Origin: Sebastes aleutianus
Lineage: Eukaryota > Chordata > Actinopteri > Perciformes > Sebastidae
NCBI GenBank assembly: GCA_916700875.1
Contig: CAKAKS010000038.1
Location: 13,941,444-14,005,443, forward strand
DNA: 64,000 nt
Reading direction: 5' to 3'
Shown: positions 1-13,000 of the stretch, piece by piece
Numbering within the stretch: the first letter of the stretch is position 1
Layout: the number at the start of each line of letters is the position of its first letter
Notes under the pieces: generated by a model
Database searches by the model: none
Told to the model about the DNA's origin: nothing
Seen by the model: the letters and a program-made list of their open reading frames with translations, nothing else
Program-made: the position numbers and the translations under genes

Positions 1-105
1 CTGGTGCTGTTGTTGTTTGACTCTCGGTGTACACAGTTTAGACCTTCTCCAGAGTGATCGGTGTGACTGGAACACTCTGGAGGCGTCCGGTTACAACTGA
101 ATAAA
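1..105 (+). other. possible 3' end of an upstream plus-strand gene
   Basis: The first 100 bases are open in one frame up to a TGA that overlaps an AATAAA at 100-105, and open in another frame to a TGA at 55-57. The composition is more coding-like than the AT-rich DNA that follows. I do not recognise the peptide. Confidence 0.25.
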
Positions 106-1767
106 GATTTTTTGGCAGCTGTTTGTTAGCTGATGTCACTGTGTCTTTTCTCACCTCCTCTGAGTTTAAAGAACTATTTAAAGAACATACACTCAAAAGA
201 AGAGAAGTAACTCTTTTTATAACTATGACAGGTTCGAAGTACATTTATTCAAATACTGCATTTAAGTACACTTTTGAGTTCTCAGGCTACTTGAATATTT
301 TCAATTTTTCTGCTACTATTTTAGGCTACTTCACACCATTTCAAAGGCAAATATTAATAATTGTAGCCTACGTTTTACTCCACAAAATTAGCTTGACAGC
401 TATAATTACTAGTTTCAGATTCAGATTTTACACACACACAATAGGTGATCAGTTTCTAAAATATGATGCATTCTTATGAATTAAACTACCCAGCAGTATA
501 TTAAGTTGTTAATAGCCTTACTTCCACAAACTGCTTACACGGTAATACATAATTAATAAAAATCCAATAATACAGAATAATAGGTCATTCTTTTACATAT
601 GAGTACTTTTACTTTCCAAGCACATGTTGCTGATAATACATATGCCAGATCTCTTAAGTTGTACTTTTTTAGTAAAATATCTGAGTTCTACCCAAATCCT
701 CTCCCACTCAGCAGCGCTCTCCAAAATGGTGACTGTCTGCATCTTTATCAGAATACTTTATCAGCGTTTAACCATACATCCATGAGTTTATCTCATATAA
801 GGAGAAAAACCTCAAAGCAAACTTTAGTGGAACATCATCTCAGCCAAATAAGGATGTAATGCATGCCTTAATAAAAGTAGTTCTGGTTCTGGAGCAGATT
901 TTGGAGGACCTCGAGGTGCTCCAGACTTGCAGGGTGTCATACAGGTGAGTACAACAACACACTGCTGAACTCTGCAGATGAGAACCTCAAAATCCACTTT
1001 GTTGCCTAGCAACGTAGTGCAGTCTCTCCTCAGCTGTAGCCCTACAGCCGCCGCTGTGGAGTTTATATTATTGTTTCATGTTTACATGTCCACCACGTCT
1101 GCTTTGGTTAACGTTTTATTCTACTGTTGATTCTAAAAGAAGCTTCAGGCGCTGTGGTGTCGTTTTATTTATTGACTCTTTTTCTGGTTAATTCTTGTGA
1201 AGCTGCACTGAGGAAGGAAGCTGTATATCTATAATTGATAATCAGTTGTATGCACAGACTGCAGAGTGCCCGTCTGTTGGTTTGAACAGAGGTCTTGTTG
1301 CTGATGTTGTTCCACTAGTGTAGCCTATAAGTTGACATTTATTGCAATCTAGCCTATTTTGTAGCCTAAAGATGTTATTTAGTATCACCCTCTTTTAAAA
1401 TGTAACACAGTAACATTTACTCACATTTAACCTACCTGCTTTTTACTTTACAAGTACGACCTTTACCTTTACTTGATTAAAATGTATTTAATGTATCAGA
1501 AGCCTACTTTTACTTACAATATACCAGTACTCTTTCCACCTCTGATTACTTTCGACCCTTCTCTATGAACATGAGATATCTTTGTCTGTATTAGCCTACT
1601 TAAATAAGACTTCAAAACCCCGACTCAACTTCAAGTAATTGACTTTCCCCTGCCAAACATAAACCACATTACTACTGTGAAATCTAAATTTGTACTTTTT
1701 TTGTACACCACTTTAAACAAGACATTCACATTTCCCTACAGGCTTTACTCACTTTTCCTTTACACTA
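106..1767. other. intergenic, no supported gene
   Basis: AT-rich DNA with no recognised coding signal. One short segment (about 881-942) ends in a strong GTGAGT donor-like site but has no supported exon start. Confidence 0.5.
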
Positions 1768-2258
1768 TAGGGATGCACCGATACTGGATCGGATATCGGC
1801 CAATACTGACTTGAATAGCTGGATCGGGTATCGATGACAATGGGTCCGATCTGTTAAATTCAATTCTATGTCTACATACTATATTATAGACTGGAATTTT
1901 AATTCCTGTTTATAAGTTTTGACCAATTGGTTGCTGTATTAAAAATGTTTACACTTGAATTGTAATTCCTGATCATTTTGAAGATTTTCTACTAAGTTGA
2001 TATTATTTTAATAATAAATAAGAATTCAGTAAATTTATATATTTATTTGTGACATTTAGTTTTATAAAGTCAGAAAGGCAATGCTTAAGTCAAGCCTGAT
2101 GTTTCCTTACACATAAAAGAATGATCCCAGTCACTTCCACACAGTGAGGCATACAGATGATTATTTAAACACTGGTATTGGATCGGTACTCGGTATCGGC
2201 TGATACCCAAAGAGCAGGTTTCGCTATCGGTATCGGGACTGAAAAAGATGCATCCCTA
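1768..2258. mobile_element. hAT-like MITE, TAGGGATGCACCG ends
   Basis: Starts TAGGGATGCACCGATAC and ends GATGCATCCCTA, an imperfect terminal inverted repeat, about 490 bp apart. Internal ends carry repeated ATCGG/TATCGG motifs. No transposase frame is present. No clear target-site duplication is seen. Confidence 0.7.
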
Positions 2259-3441
2259 TTTCACAGTTTGATGATGTAAGGTGTTAAAGCCCCTGAAAAT
2301 TTGATTCAGATCTTAAATGTTTCTCTAGTTACTTGTTCAGGATTTAATAAGCAATAATCAAAGCTAAAGTTGGTTAAAAACATTCAGAAACAACCCCTAA
2401 ACTATCATCAAGTTTGGATTTTTGTGCCCAGAAACACAAGACATCACCTTTCCCCAGTCCGGCCCACTTCAGACCAGCAAGAGGAGCAAAGACAAAAACT
2501 ACACAAACTGAAATTTGACATGAAATAACACAAACTTAAACTTTAAACTTTGGCAAAATATGTTTTTGTAAAACCCCCATTGCTCGTAGCTAGAAGCAGA
2601 TTATGAACATTTTGGGACTCTTATCTTCTCAGTATTGTCTTGGAACTGGGCTTCAAGAGAGAGATCTACTAAATATAATATTCACCATGTGATAACTATG
2701 AGTCAGTTCAGCAGCACCATGTGGATCTGGTGAGGTCTGGATGGAGGAAAATAAAACCAGTAGTAGTGTTGCTTCTGTTCTTGGATGCCCTCTTGTGTTC
2801 AAATGAGGTACTGCATTTGAATAAGGTTTTGTTTTGACCTTTTGTGGGTTAATTCAAACACGTTCCCCCATATTAGACACACTGTTGTGTTAAAAGTCAC
2901 ATCCTAAATTCCCATTATCACCCCCTCGTTGTTACATAAAGACACTAGTTATCTCACAACAAGGGTACTTAAGAGGTACTTTTAATTAGAGCATGTCTTC
3001 ACTCCACGGCTCCAATTAAAGAACAAACAAACCCAGTGTGTGTGTGTGTGGGTTATGTATGCCTAAATACAAATAAAACCCTCATGTCTGAGAGAAAAAG
3101 GCTGTAATAAATTGTCTCAGTGAACCAGGTCATGGTTGGAGAGTGATGTTACACGAGGACATGAGATACTGCACTGTTAGAAATCCATTACTGTCAACTC
3201 AGAATAGCACACACAGTTGTGGTCGGTGACAACAAGATCTCAACAGCAGAAATCCCCCGCGGCCTGTATGGATGATCCACAGTGTGTGTGTGTGTGTGTG
3301 GCAAATTGCATCACAAATGATTATTTTTTTGCAATTGCTAAAACACAATTTATGAAACTAGGGCCACACTTTATTCAACACAATGAACTCTTCTAAAAAT
3401 GGTGTTTTTGAGGAAACAAAAAAAAAAGGTTTATTCTCAAT
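2259..3441. other. intergenic, low-complexity patches only
   Basis: No coding evidence. Contains short GT tracts (about 3038-3051 and 3280-3301). Confidence 0.5.
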
Positions 3442-4064
3442 TAGGGCTGCACAATTAATCGAATATTAATCCGGATCACAATTTTGACTTCCCACAATTA
3501 AATGAACATGACCGCCTGCTATATTGACGTTTAAAATGTGTGTTCTGCTCATAGAAAACACTGCTGCATATCAAATCAAGCGCTTCCTAAACTAACATCC
3601 AGCCACCAGCCGGTGATCGAGATGTTTTGGCTTCACTTTTAGGTATAGATATTATCTATACAACCAATGTGTTTATGATTAAATGAAGAGCATAACATTG
3701 TTTATCTAGCTCTTATTGTTGCTAATTTTGCTCTCAAAGTGCACCAGATTGAAGAATTTAACTTTAAAAAAGTAGCTAACAAAGGGGTTGGGTGAATATT
3801 CCTTTTTTCATATTGCAATATACTATATATATAGCAAAAGAAAATATTGCAATGTCAGTTTTTTTCCAACATCGTGCAGCCCTAATTTGTACATTAGCAG
3901 GAATGTAGTACAGCATGGAAGTGAAAACTGTGCTCTGTTTATTTTAATGTGAAAGTGCAATATGTTGTCGCTAAAATCAGTGAATAATCATGATAAATAA
4001 TCATGATCTCAATATTGATAACAATATTAATGATTATCATTTTGGCCATAATTGTGCAGCCCTA
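3442..4064. mobile_element. hAT-like MITE, TAGGGCTGCACAATTA ends, with nested insertion
   Basis: Starts TAGGGCTGCACAATTAATCG and ends ATTGTGCAGCCCTA. It is flanked by TTCTCAAT and TTCCCAAT, a 7/8 match for an 8-bp hAT-type target duplication. A second copy is at 48317-48856. Relative to it this copy has extra internal sequence ending CATCGTGCAGCCCTAA near 3884, indicating another element inserted inside. Confidence 0.8.
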
Positions 4065-6182
4065 TTCCCAATAATATATATATATATATATATATATACT
4101 CATAACAGTATCAGACACAATTACTTTAACTGAAGATGGCATGAATACTGTATTGTATTGTAAACAAAATGCAGTATATTGCAATTACAGTCCTCCTACA
4201 GGTGCATTCTGGTTGCAGGTGATTGATAATTGAGTGTGGTATTTCAATGGCAGTGTAACAAACAACACACACGTTTTAGTTGAATGATATGTCTAATGAA
4301 GATAATCGTAATGTAGTTATTTGCAAAAAGTGTTGAGTTAATGGTTTCAATAATTGTCCCACAAATACCAGTTTTTGTGTCTTTGCAATTGCAAAGCAAA
4401 ACAAAAACAAACAGTGGGAGAGCTGATTCCCATTAATGTTCAGCCACTGGTCCACCAGCAGGGGAAGACTTGTACCAGGCCGGTCGTGCCCGAGCACAGG
4501 AGGAGTGTTAGACACTTGTGTTAAATCCTTGTGTCCTCCGTTTGTGTACCAGAGGAAACCTTGGCCGTGTTCAGATCGGCTTCATTTGCCCTTCAAGCTT
4601 TATTTAACCACCATCAGTAGCCCTGTGCATATTAGACAACTATAGTGAGAGTGGCCGCTCAGTAGTTTAATAGTGTCTAGAATATAATCAGGTGAAGCAA
4701 CATATGATTGTAAAGCCAACTCAAGAAAATGCTGAAGATGTAATGCTGATATTACTTTATTCACACAGTTAACATTCATAAAAGGTTTTTGATCTGTATG
4801 AAAGCAGCATTTTCAGAAAAGACTGTAAATCCTGCAGTTATCAAAAGAAGCAGATTTGTATAGTTTTGTGCAATTCCTTAGAAACTTCTCAAAACAGAAA
4901 TAAGAGTAACCGGACTAAGAGTCCACAGCCTCGCTAGCAGCTCTGTGAGGCTGTGAGCTAAATGCTAATGCTATCAGGGTTATAATGACAATGCTAACAT
5001 GCTGACTAAGCAGGTATAATGTTTATCATGTTCAACATCTTACTTTAACAGGTTAGCATGCTGACATTTGCTTATTAGCACTTAACACAAAGGCTGATGG
5101 GAATGTCATCAGTTTTGCAGGTATTTAGTCATAAACCTAAATATTGGACAAATCTTGACCCGATGACGGCGCTTTAATTAAAAATTAAAGGATCCCCAAA
5201 GATACTACAATTCATCCTGAGAGGGACATACATGTTAGTACCAAATTCATCCAATAGTTGTTAAGATATTCAGTCTGGATTAGTGGGCTCCGGTCTGAAA
5301 AGTGAAGTCGATGCTGAAGTGCCTTAAACTTGCATTCTTTCTAATGTCCAGCAGGGGGCGACTCCTCTGGTTGCAAAAAGAAGTCAGATTGTATAGAAGT
5401 CTATGAGAAAATGAGCCTACTTCACACTTGATTTATTACCTCAGTAAACATTGTAAACATGAGTTTATGGTCTCAATCGCTAGTTTCAAGTCTTCTTCAA
5501 TACAGCATGATGTTCATTTAGTAAATTATAGTCCCATTTAGAGTCAAATAGACCATAAAGCAGGGGATGCTTTAAGGCGTGGCTACCTTGTGATTGACAG
5601 GTCGCTACCACGGCGTTGTCCGTGTTTTTGTCTAAGAACTTTAACCCTTTCACAGTGTGATTTCAGTTCATGAAAGTTAATAACATTTTTGTCGTCTAAA
5701 AATGCGAGTCCATGAACCAATGGGTGCGGTGTTTCTAATATATTTTTTCTTATATACAGTCTCTGGTCTGGATCAAAGTGGTGGACCAACCAAACTGCCG
5801 ACAGACCGTCCATCCAGAGAAAAACATTGTCAAACTCGCATATTATAGGAAAATGAAGGTAACCCTACTCTTGTACACCATTATCCTGTATCAGTATACA
5901 AAATAACAGCCTGTGAGTCTCTTGCCTTGCTTTCATCTGTATCACAGAAAGGGGAGTGACTAGGTGTTACCTCCCGGGCAGAAACAATGGACAAGTGTTT
6001 AAATATTGACTCTGGCTCTGGAAAAGACACATTTATTTCACTCTCACCTCGGGTCATGGCTGAACCTTGACTGTGTGTTTGCTCTGCCTCGATCCTGCTG
6101 ATCTTGGCTGTTTTCCTGTAACTATCCAAGCGCGGAGATCATTTTCTGACAGACTCTTTAACAATGGGGAAAAGGGATGTTT
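4065..6182. other. intergenic, repeat-derived patches
   Basis: Holds an (AT)n run at about 4076-4098. It also has two segments resembling dispersed fish repeats: about 4960-5290 with GCTAACATGCTGAC-like motifs, and about 5340-5580 with AGCAGGGGGCGACTCC. No gene is supported. Confidence 0.45.
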
Positions 6183-6188
6183 TTTATT
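6183..6188 (-). terminator. candidate tpd52 polyadenylation signal
   Basis: TTTATT on the plus strand, AATAAA on the mRNA strand. It is the first canonical hexamer after the tpd52 stop. A second copy lies at 6032-6037. Confidence 0.35.
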
Positions 6189-6944
6189 CTGAAGTGTGTT
6201 TTGAAATACCAGCTTTGGACACACAGTATCAGTAGCTCAGTGCTCAGTGCTGTGGGTTAAAGTATACAAAGTGTTGTACCTATATGACACAAAAAGGCAT
6301 ACATTCATATTCTGAACACAGTGTTAGACTACTTTATGATTGCGTGGTGTCCTAAAATTTATATAACGAAGAAAACGGAAAATAGAGGCAGACAAAACAA
6401 GTGCTTATTATAATAACTTTAACTTTTTTAAGTACAAATCCTTCTCTAATCATGTTCCTAATATTTCTATATATGTGCAATTTTTTTACTCTCAATATGT
6501 AAAATATGAAACAGTGTTAATGTGATAGAGAAAAATAAACTAGGAGCTTGTTTGGCATCTGAGCTTTGCTGGTTAGACAAAGACGGAGAAATAAGGAGAA
6601 ATAAGGAGTACAGGAGGAAAAGGAAAGGAGGAAAAGGAAAGTCGTACAGCAGGGAGGATTTATCCCACAGCGAGCCAGAATAGACTCAAACACATACGAT
6701 CGACACGAGACCACATGCCTGCACCCATCCCATGCTTTCAGTTTCCACACCGGCTAACAAGTGAGCGCACGCGACAGACAAAAAAGATCAGACAATTAGA
6801 TCACAAGCTGTGGTAAGTCACTTGTTTCCAATAAAGGGAGACTGGCACACAAGAGTTTAGGGGGCGAGTGTTGACGGTCCAGGGGTTAGAGGGGTCAAGT
6901 GAGGAGGGGGGACGGGTGGGAGGTCAGGAGGGGTCAGGCAGGTC
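6183..6944 (-). other. tpd52: tpd52 3' UTR (extent uncertain)
   Basis: The sequence after the stop codon is G/A-rich on the plus strand (C/T-rich on the mRNA) with no further coding signal. The nearest minus-strand AATAAA lies at 6183-6188, giving a 3' UTR of about 760 nt; another is at 6032-6037. No supporting downstream element is clear, so the end is a guess. Confidence 0.4.
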
Positions 6945-7073
6945 TCAGTTCATTGGCGTCTCTTGGGTGGGCAAGTCTTCATCAGGCTGACTGAGCAAAG
7001 AATCGGAGGGGGGGATGCTGCTTTCCGGCTCGCCAGAGTCACTGCTGGTGGACGCTGATGGACTCATCTTGAT
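6945..7073 (-). CDS. tpd52: tpd52 terminal coding exon and stop
   Basis: 129 nt including the TGA stop at 6945-6947, with acceptor CTGCATCAG. It encodes 42 residues starting IKMSPSASTSSDSGEPESS and ending QETPMN. The tail is Ser/Asp/Glu/Pro-rich, as expected for the variable C-terminus of the D52 family, but residue identity with mammals is low. The exon is therefore assigned by phase, acceptor and position rather than strong similarity. Confidence 0.8.
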   Translation of the reverse strand: MKMSPSASTSSDSGEPESSIPPSDSLLSQPDEDLPTQETPMN

Positions 7074-10000
7074 CTGATGCAGGGGGAGGAGAAAAGACGA
7101 GGAATAATTCAATTATTGACTCCCATAGTTCAAGTTAACAATATGATTTAAACACACACACACAAAAAACAAGTAAATTCTAAATAAAAATCTGTGGTAA
7201 AATTTGCAAAACTCAAGGTTCACTTAGTAGCTTTTTCTGGAGCTAAAATTTAAAATGCATCAATGTAATGTAAAAAATCCATAAACACAAAACGTCCTTC
7301 TATAAAACAGATTTCAGCTCGTAAATGAATCTATATAAAGCGAGACCTACATAACTTTTGAAAGAAGAAATAACACAATCTTCCGCTTACAAATGAAAAG
7401 TTTAATTCACAAGCAACAAAACGCACCGTTGCTCAATTAATGATACCGAGGGATTCTGCTGCTACAGCCTTAAGGGACGTTCACATGCCGCGCTTTTTGC
7501 GCCCTCAAATCCATTGTTGTCAATGTAGACACGTGGAAGGCGCGCTCAAAAGCAAGAGGTGATTAGAAAGTGGTTTAAAAGGTGAATTCCTGTTTTTATT
7601 AACAATGGAGTGTTGATGAACGTCCGTGACCTCTAGGAATGTTGGATAAAGCTATGAATAGAGATATTACATACTGATTGAAAGGATAATGTTTACAATT
7701 GACCAACTAACTAATCATAATATCTTTATAACTACGTTTATAATCAAATTGACAAGTGTTCTATTACACAGACATTTGACGGTTATGGAAAGTTGAAGTT
7801 ACATCTTCTCTCTCAAACAATTTGACTTTTACTTCACTCAGAGCAGCTGTCAATCATGACGTCTCAGCCCCTTTTTATAGCATCAAATAACTCATTAAAA
7901 CCAAACTTGTCAGAAATATGAACACTTGAACATAGTACATCAGCGTGATAAGAACTACTTAAAATGACAGAAACCATCTTTGGGAAAAATGTATTTGATG
8001 TGTACTTTGACTTTTTAGTTTGGCTCATATCCCATCTACTAACATGGAGGGGGCGGGGTTTATGACCTATACTGCAGCCAACCACCAGGGGGTGATATAG
8101 GTGTTTTGGCTTCACTATACACAGTGTTTTTAATCAGTTACCTTCAAAGTCTCCACTTTCTCCTCAAATGACCTGAAAGTTGGTGCATTCCTGTGAAAGA
8201 AAAAGACACAAAATGACAAGATCACAGACCGTGTTAGACTATATCTGACGTGTTTATACACTCTACGAGTTTGGGAAAGTGGAGCTGCAGACAACAAGGA
8301 AGAAGGAGCAGGACATGACTGTAATCACACCTTTAGAGGTCAAGTTATCGGATACTCCACACAGACAATGCAGGATTTTAAAGTGACCCCATTCAATTCA
8401 GTATGTTTTATTGGCATGAATGTACCAAGGACAATATTGCCAAAGTGTCACCTAATAATGAGGCATTCTACTCTGTTGCCTCTAGGTGCTAAGAGGTCTC
8501 TGAATACATCTAGGCAGACTTCAAAGACTGATTCTGATTTACAGACGGCTGCAGAAACACAGATGGATGCTCAAGTTATTTGTTTATTATATTTTTGTTG
8601 GTTAAAATGGTTGGCATGAATGTAATACATTTCACATTTTTAATCTCACATAGAGCTGAAATGATTAATACGTTAGTCTACTGACTAGGGCTGCAACTAA
8701 TGATTATTTTCATTGTCAATTAATCTGTCGATTATTTTCTCAATTAATCGATTAGTTATTTGGTTTATAAAATGTCAGAAAATGTTGACAAATGTCCATC
8801 AGTGTTTCCCAAAGCCCAAGATGACGTCCTCAAATGTTTTGTTTTGTCCATAACTCAAAGATATTCAGTTTACTGTCATAGAGGAGTAAAGAAACCAGAA
8901 AATATTCACTTTTAAGAAGCTGGAATTTTTTTTCTTAAAAAATTACTCAAACCAATTGATCGATTATACAAAACATTTTTTTTTAATTTAATAGTTGAAA
9001 ACTATTTGATTAATTGATGCAGCTCTACTATTGACTATGGATTATCAATTAATTGTTCACTTTTTTGAGCAAAAATGCCCAAAAATGTCTGTGGTTCTTG
9101 CCTCTCAAATATGAGCATTTTCTGGTTTACCTAGTCTTCTGTGACAGTAAACTAAATCTCTTTGGTTGCAGCTCTAATCTCACACACAAGATCAAAAGAT
9201 CAAGAGAATTTGAGCGCAAAAAATTGGTGTAGAGAAAGTGGTGTGTGATAATACTTCATACCAGTAAAGTACACTGGACAGAACGTATTTTCCACGTTTC
9301 TGAATGTGGGTCTTTCCAAATTCACAGCTAACCGATGCTGCCTCTGGTTTCAACGATGCCTTTTTATCTCAAGATTTTTGCTTGGCCTCTGTCAGCTCGA
9401 CGAAACAGAGGTCTGTCTAAGCAAGATTATAAAAACTGCAGCTTCACTGATAGCTCATAGTAGCTCTTAGTGGCGGTCGCTCACACTTGAGACATTTTTT
9501 TATACAATCCCTAACATGAAAATACAGAACTAACGGCAAACAAGTTTCTCTTTTCTCCAGTGTTGCACAAACACACTGTGCAGCTTTTTCCTCTTTCCTA
9601 TTTCATTCATTAACACTCGTAGCTCAGAGGGCACCACTGTGTGCCAGACTCACATCAACACAAACTTCCCCTTACCTCATGGCAGGCATACTAGCTGAGT
9701 GTTGTATTGAGCGCATGCTATCCGACAGCATTATGGAGAAGAAAGGGGGGTGTTAGTGGTCGTCTTTACATAGTGCAGACAGTTTTACACAGACAGAACA
9801 AAGAGCGAAAGACATGCAAACACAACAAACCCTCATTTGTTCTCCTATACGTTCAAGCAGCGAGTGTTCTCGTGCATAAATCCTATAAATCCTGCTTTAT
9901 CCCATTAAGATTGATTGTGTATTAACACAGTGGGTGTGTGTGCTAATCCTGTGTATTATGGGGGGGAATATCTTGTCATCAAACACACACACATACACAC

Positions 10001-13000
10001 AAACACCCCCTATGACCCCTGTCAGGTCGCTCTTCACCACCCCACCCCCAAACCAGCTCTGTGTTGAGGCTCATCCGTGAGGCTGCACTTCTCAGCACAC
10101 TGGTGCTTTGAGGGGCCTAATAATCTTGTTTGCGGCTCAGTAATCCAGAGAGAAGAAGGATGACAGGGGAGAAGACAGATTAGGATCTCAGCTGGAGCTA
10201 TATCTCAGATGGAACAATCTGTTGCTGGGGTTTTAAGCCTCATTTAAGCAGGAAATATTAGCAATAATGTATATGAGTAGGCACTTCAAAAGTAGAATTT
10301 GAGGACAGAAAATCAATCCATTAGATCTATGGCTACCGTAATATATCCCTTTATGAATAAGGAGAAGATAATGGTAGTTGTGAAGTGTAATGTGATTAGA
10401 ATGGGCAAAATTGGTTATTAATGGAGCTATCTAATGGCATCATCATATCAGACCCACATGTTATTACCGCTACATTTACACATAGATAGGACTCTGGTTG
10501 CAGGTTAGTCTGTAGAGTTTTGTACATGTACATTTTGTTCATGCCAAATAAAATAGAAGGAAGGAAAGAAAGTAAGAAAGAAATTGGAAATATTCAGAGA
10601 CTGAATCTCCCAGCCCATCTAACTAGCACTTTGAGATCCCTGGGCAATTTCTAGGAAATAAATCATCAGGTTGCTCAGTGGAACAAAGGCTAATGTGGTT
10701 TCTCAAAGATTCAGTGCTTCACAAAATATCATTCACTTTTAAAGGGGACATATCATGAAAAACTCACTTTTTCAGTGCTTGTGCACATACATTTGGGTAT
10801 CTGGAGTTCCTGCCGACCATAGACTGTATAAAATATGGACGTAGTCTCCGTGACGTCACCCATAGGTTTCTGAAGAGCCGTTGTGAAGCTCAAAGACGGT
10901 GGCCCCGGCCGTCACCATCTTGGCAGTGACGACGCTTGACAGTGACCTAAGTCACGGCTAATCCAAAAATGGCCAAAGAAGTGGATCGTCGGTGGAGGTG
11001 AGGTGGGCCGGGTGAAGGCAGCAGAGCAGACAGCTCGCAGCTAGCGACCTGAGACGGCACCCACCTGTCACTCAAAGTGGCCACGCCCTCAATTATGCCG
11101 AATTTTAAGCCCCATAATTTAAACGGGTGAGTTATACAAAAATTCACTCCTTGTACAGTTGTCACGAACGGGGATATTAGCTATAGAGACCAAAAACGTT
11201 TTTGTACCAGGCTATAAACATGTTTATTTCTGCTGTAAAGTTGGGCATTTTATTGTGGGGGGTCTTTGGGAATTGACTCTGTTTTAGAGCCAGCCTCAAG
11301 TGGCCATTTGAAGAACTGCAGTTTTTGGCACTTAATTTCGCAGCACCGGAGGTTGCTGCTTGGTATCAACCCACAAACTGCGAAATAAGTAAACCCAGTC
11401 AGTTTTTTTGTGGGCTGTCTAGATCAGAAAACATGTGATTCAACAAGCCATTCAGATTTGGCTCCCCTTCCTATGTCACATGCAGGCTCATTAGAATATA
11501 TCTCCCACAGCTTGAGAACTACCTTTGCAAAGGTGCACCATATTTTTCTCGCAAGCCAATCAGAGCAGACTGGGCTTTTTCAGGAGGGGGGCTTAAAGAG
11601 ACTGGCACTAAAACAGAGCTTTCCAGACAGAGGGTGAATACAGGTATATTCAGACAGACAGTATGAGAAAAGAAAAGCATTATTTGAACTTTAAAGCATG
11701 TAAACATGCTCTAGTAGAAAAATACAAAAATACTCCAAAATACATGTATAAACCTGGAAATGAGCACGATATGTCCCCTTAAAAGTCACGTTGCTGTCTC
11801 CTGTCTGACTCACCTGACATCCTCGAGCTTCCGGGTGATGGCAGTGCCCACGTTAGTGAACGCTGCCGATGTCCTTCTATAGCTGAAAGACAGGAGGGGA
11901 GGGAGAAGAGATGGGGAGCAAAAAGAGAGATTATGAAAGTGATGAAAAGAGACAGAGAGATCAAAGACTGAAGAGAGGCATCAAGGTCAGAGCTAAACTT
12001 CAATGTCTTTTTCATTTTAAAAAGCCTGAAAGCATCACAATGCTGCTCGTTTCCTGTCATATAAAACCCAACAGTTTCACTCCTGCTACAGGCAGCTTGT
12101 CAAGAGCACTGACGTCTTTTTTCCTCATTGTTCAGAAGAGAAAGAGCCTTCTCTCAATGGTGCTGACAGTTAACCGTGTTCTCAAGGCATTCAGTACAGA
12201 AATAAATGAATCATTATCAAACAAGCAGCGGATGCATATGTTGGATAATAAAGCTGTTGTTCATGAGGTCAAAAGGACAAGCTACTATAGAGGGTATCTC
12301 ATGAAAGGTGTAATTACCTATAATCAAGAGGCAAAAGCTTGACAGGCACGGTTTCATAATGAGAAACCATGTAACAAATGAAATATAGCAGGTCAAATGC
12401 CAGCATACTGCGGTAGGCAAGCACTTACGCAGAAGAGGTGGTGACATCCTGCCAGGTTTTGGTGAAATTCTGTTTCAGCTCATTGAGCGGTGTGATGTTC
12501 AGCTTCCTCTTAATGTCTGCCAACTGCTTCTCCTTGGCTGCCAGCACCTGGGACAGAGTCAGGATCTCATCCTCAACCTGCACACATACACATACCCACA
12601 GTTAGACACTTGTCAGTTTTTCAAGGTTTTAAATGTACATGCGATGCTTAACCTTGTCTTGTCTGACTATATATCAGTTCAACTGGAAAAACCAAATACA
12701 GAGCGTAAAGGTTGAACTATAATGTTTATTTCCAAATAGAGCTGCAACAATTAGTCAATTTAATGAATTGGTTCATTGCCAGAAAATGTATCGGCAACTA
12801 TTTGGACAAAAATGCAAAACATTCTCCGTCTGAAACCAGTTTCTCCAACGTGTGGATTTGCTGCTTTTCTCTATTTTTCATTGTAAAGTGATTATCTTTG
12901 GATTATGGACCGTTGGTTGGGTAAAACATGACATTGGAAGATGTCAACTTGGACACTGGGAAATTGTATATAGAGGAGTAATGTCTACCTGACCAGAGAA

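Noticed and set aside
11911..12342. 143-codon plus-strand open frame in tpd52 intron 3
   Set aside because: No known motif, not supported by splice signals, opposite strand to the host gene.
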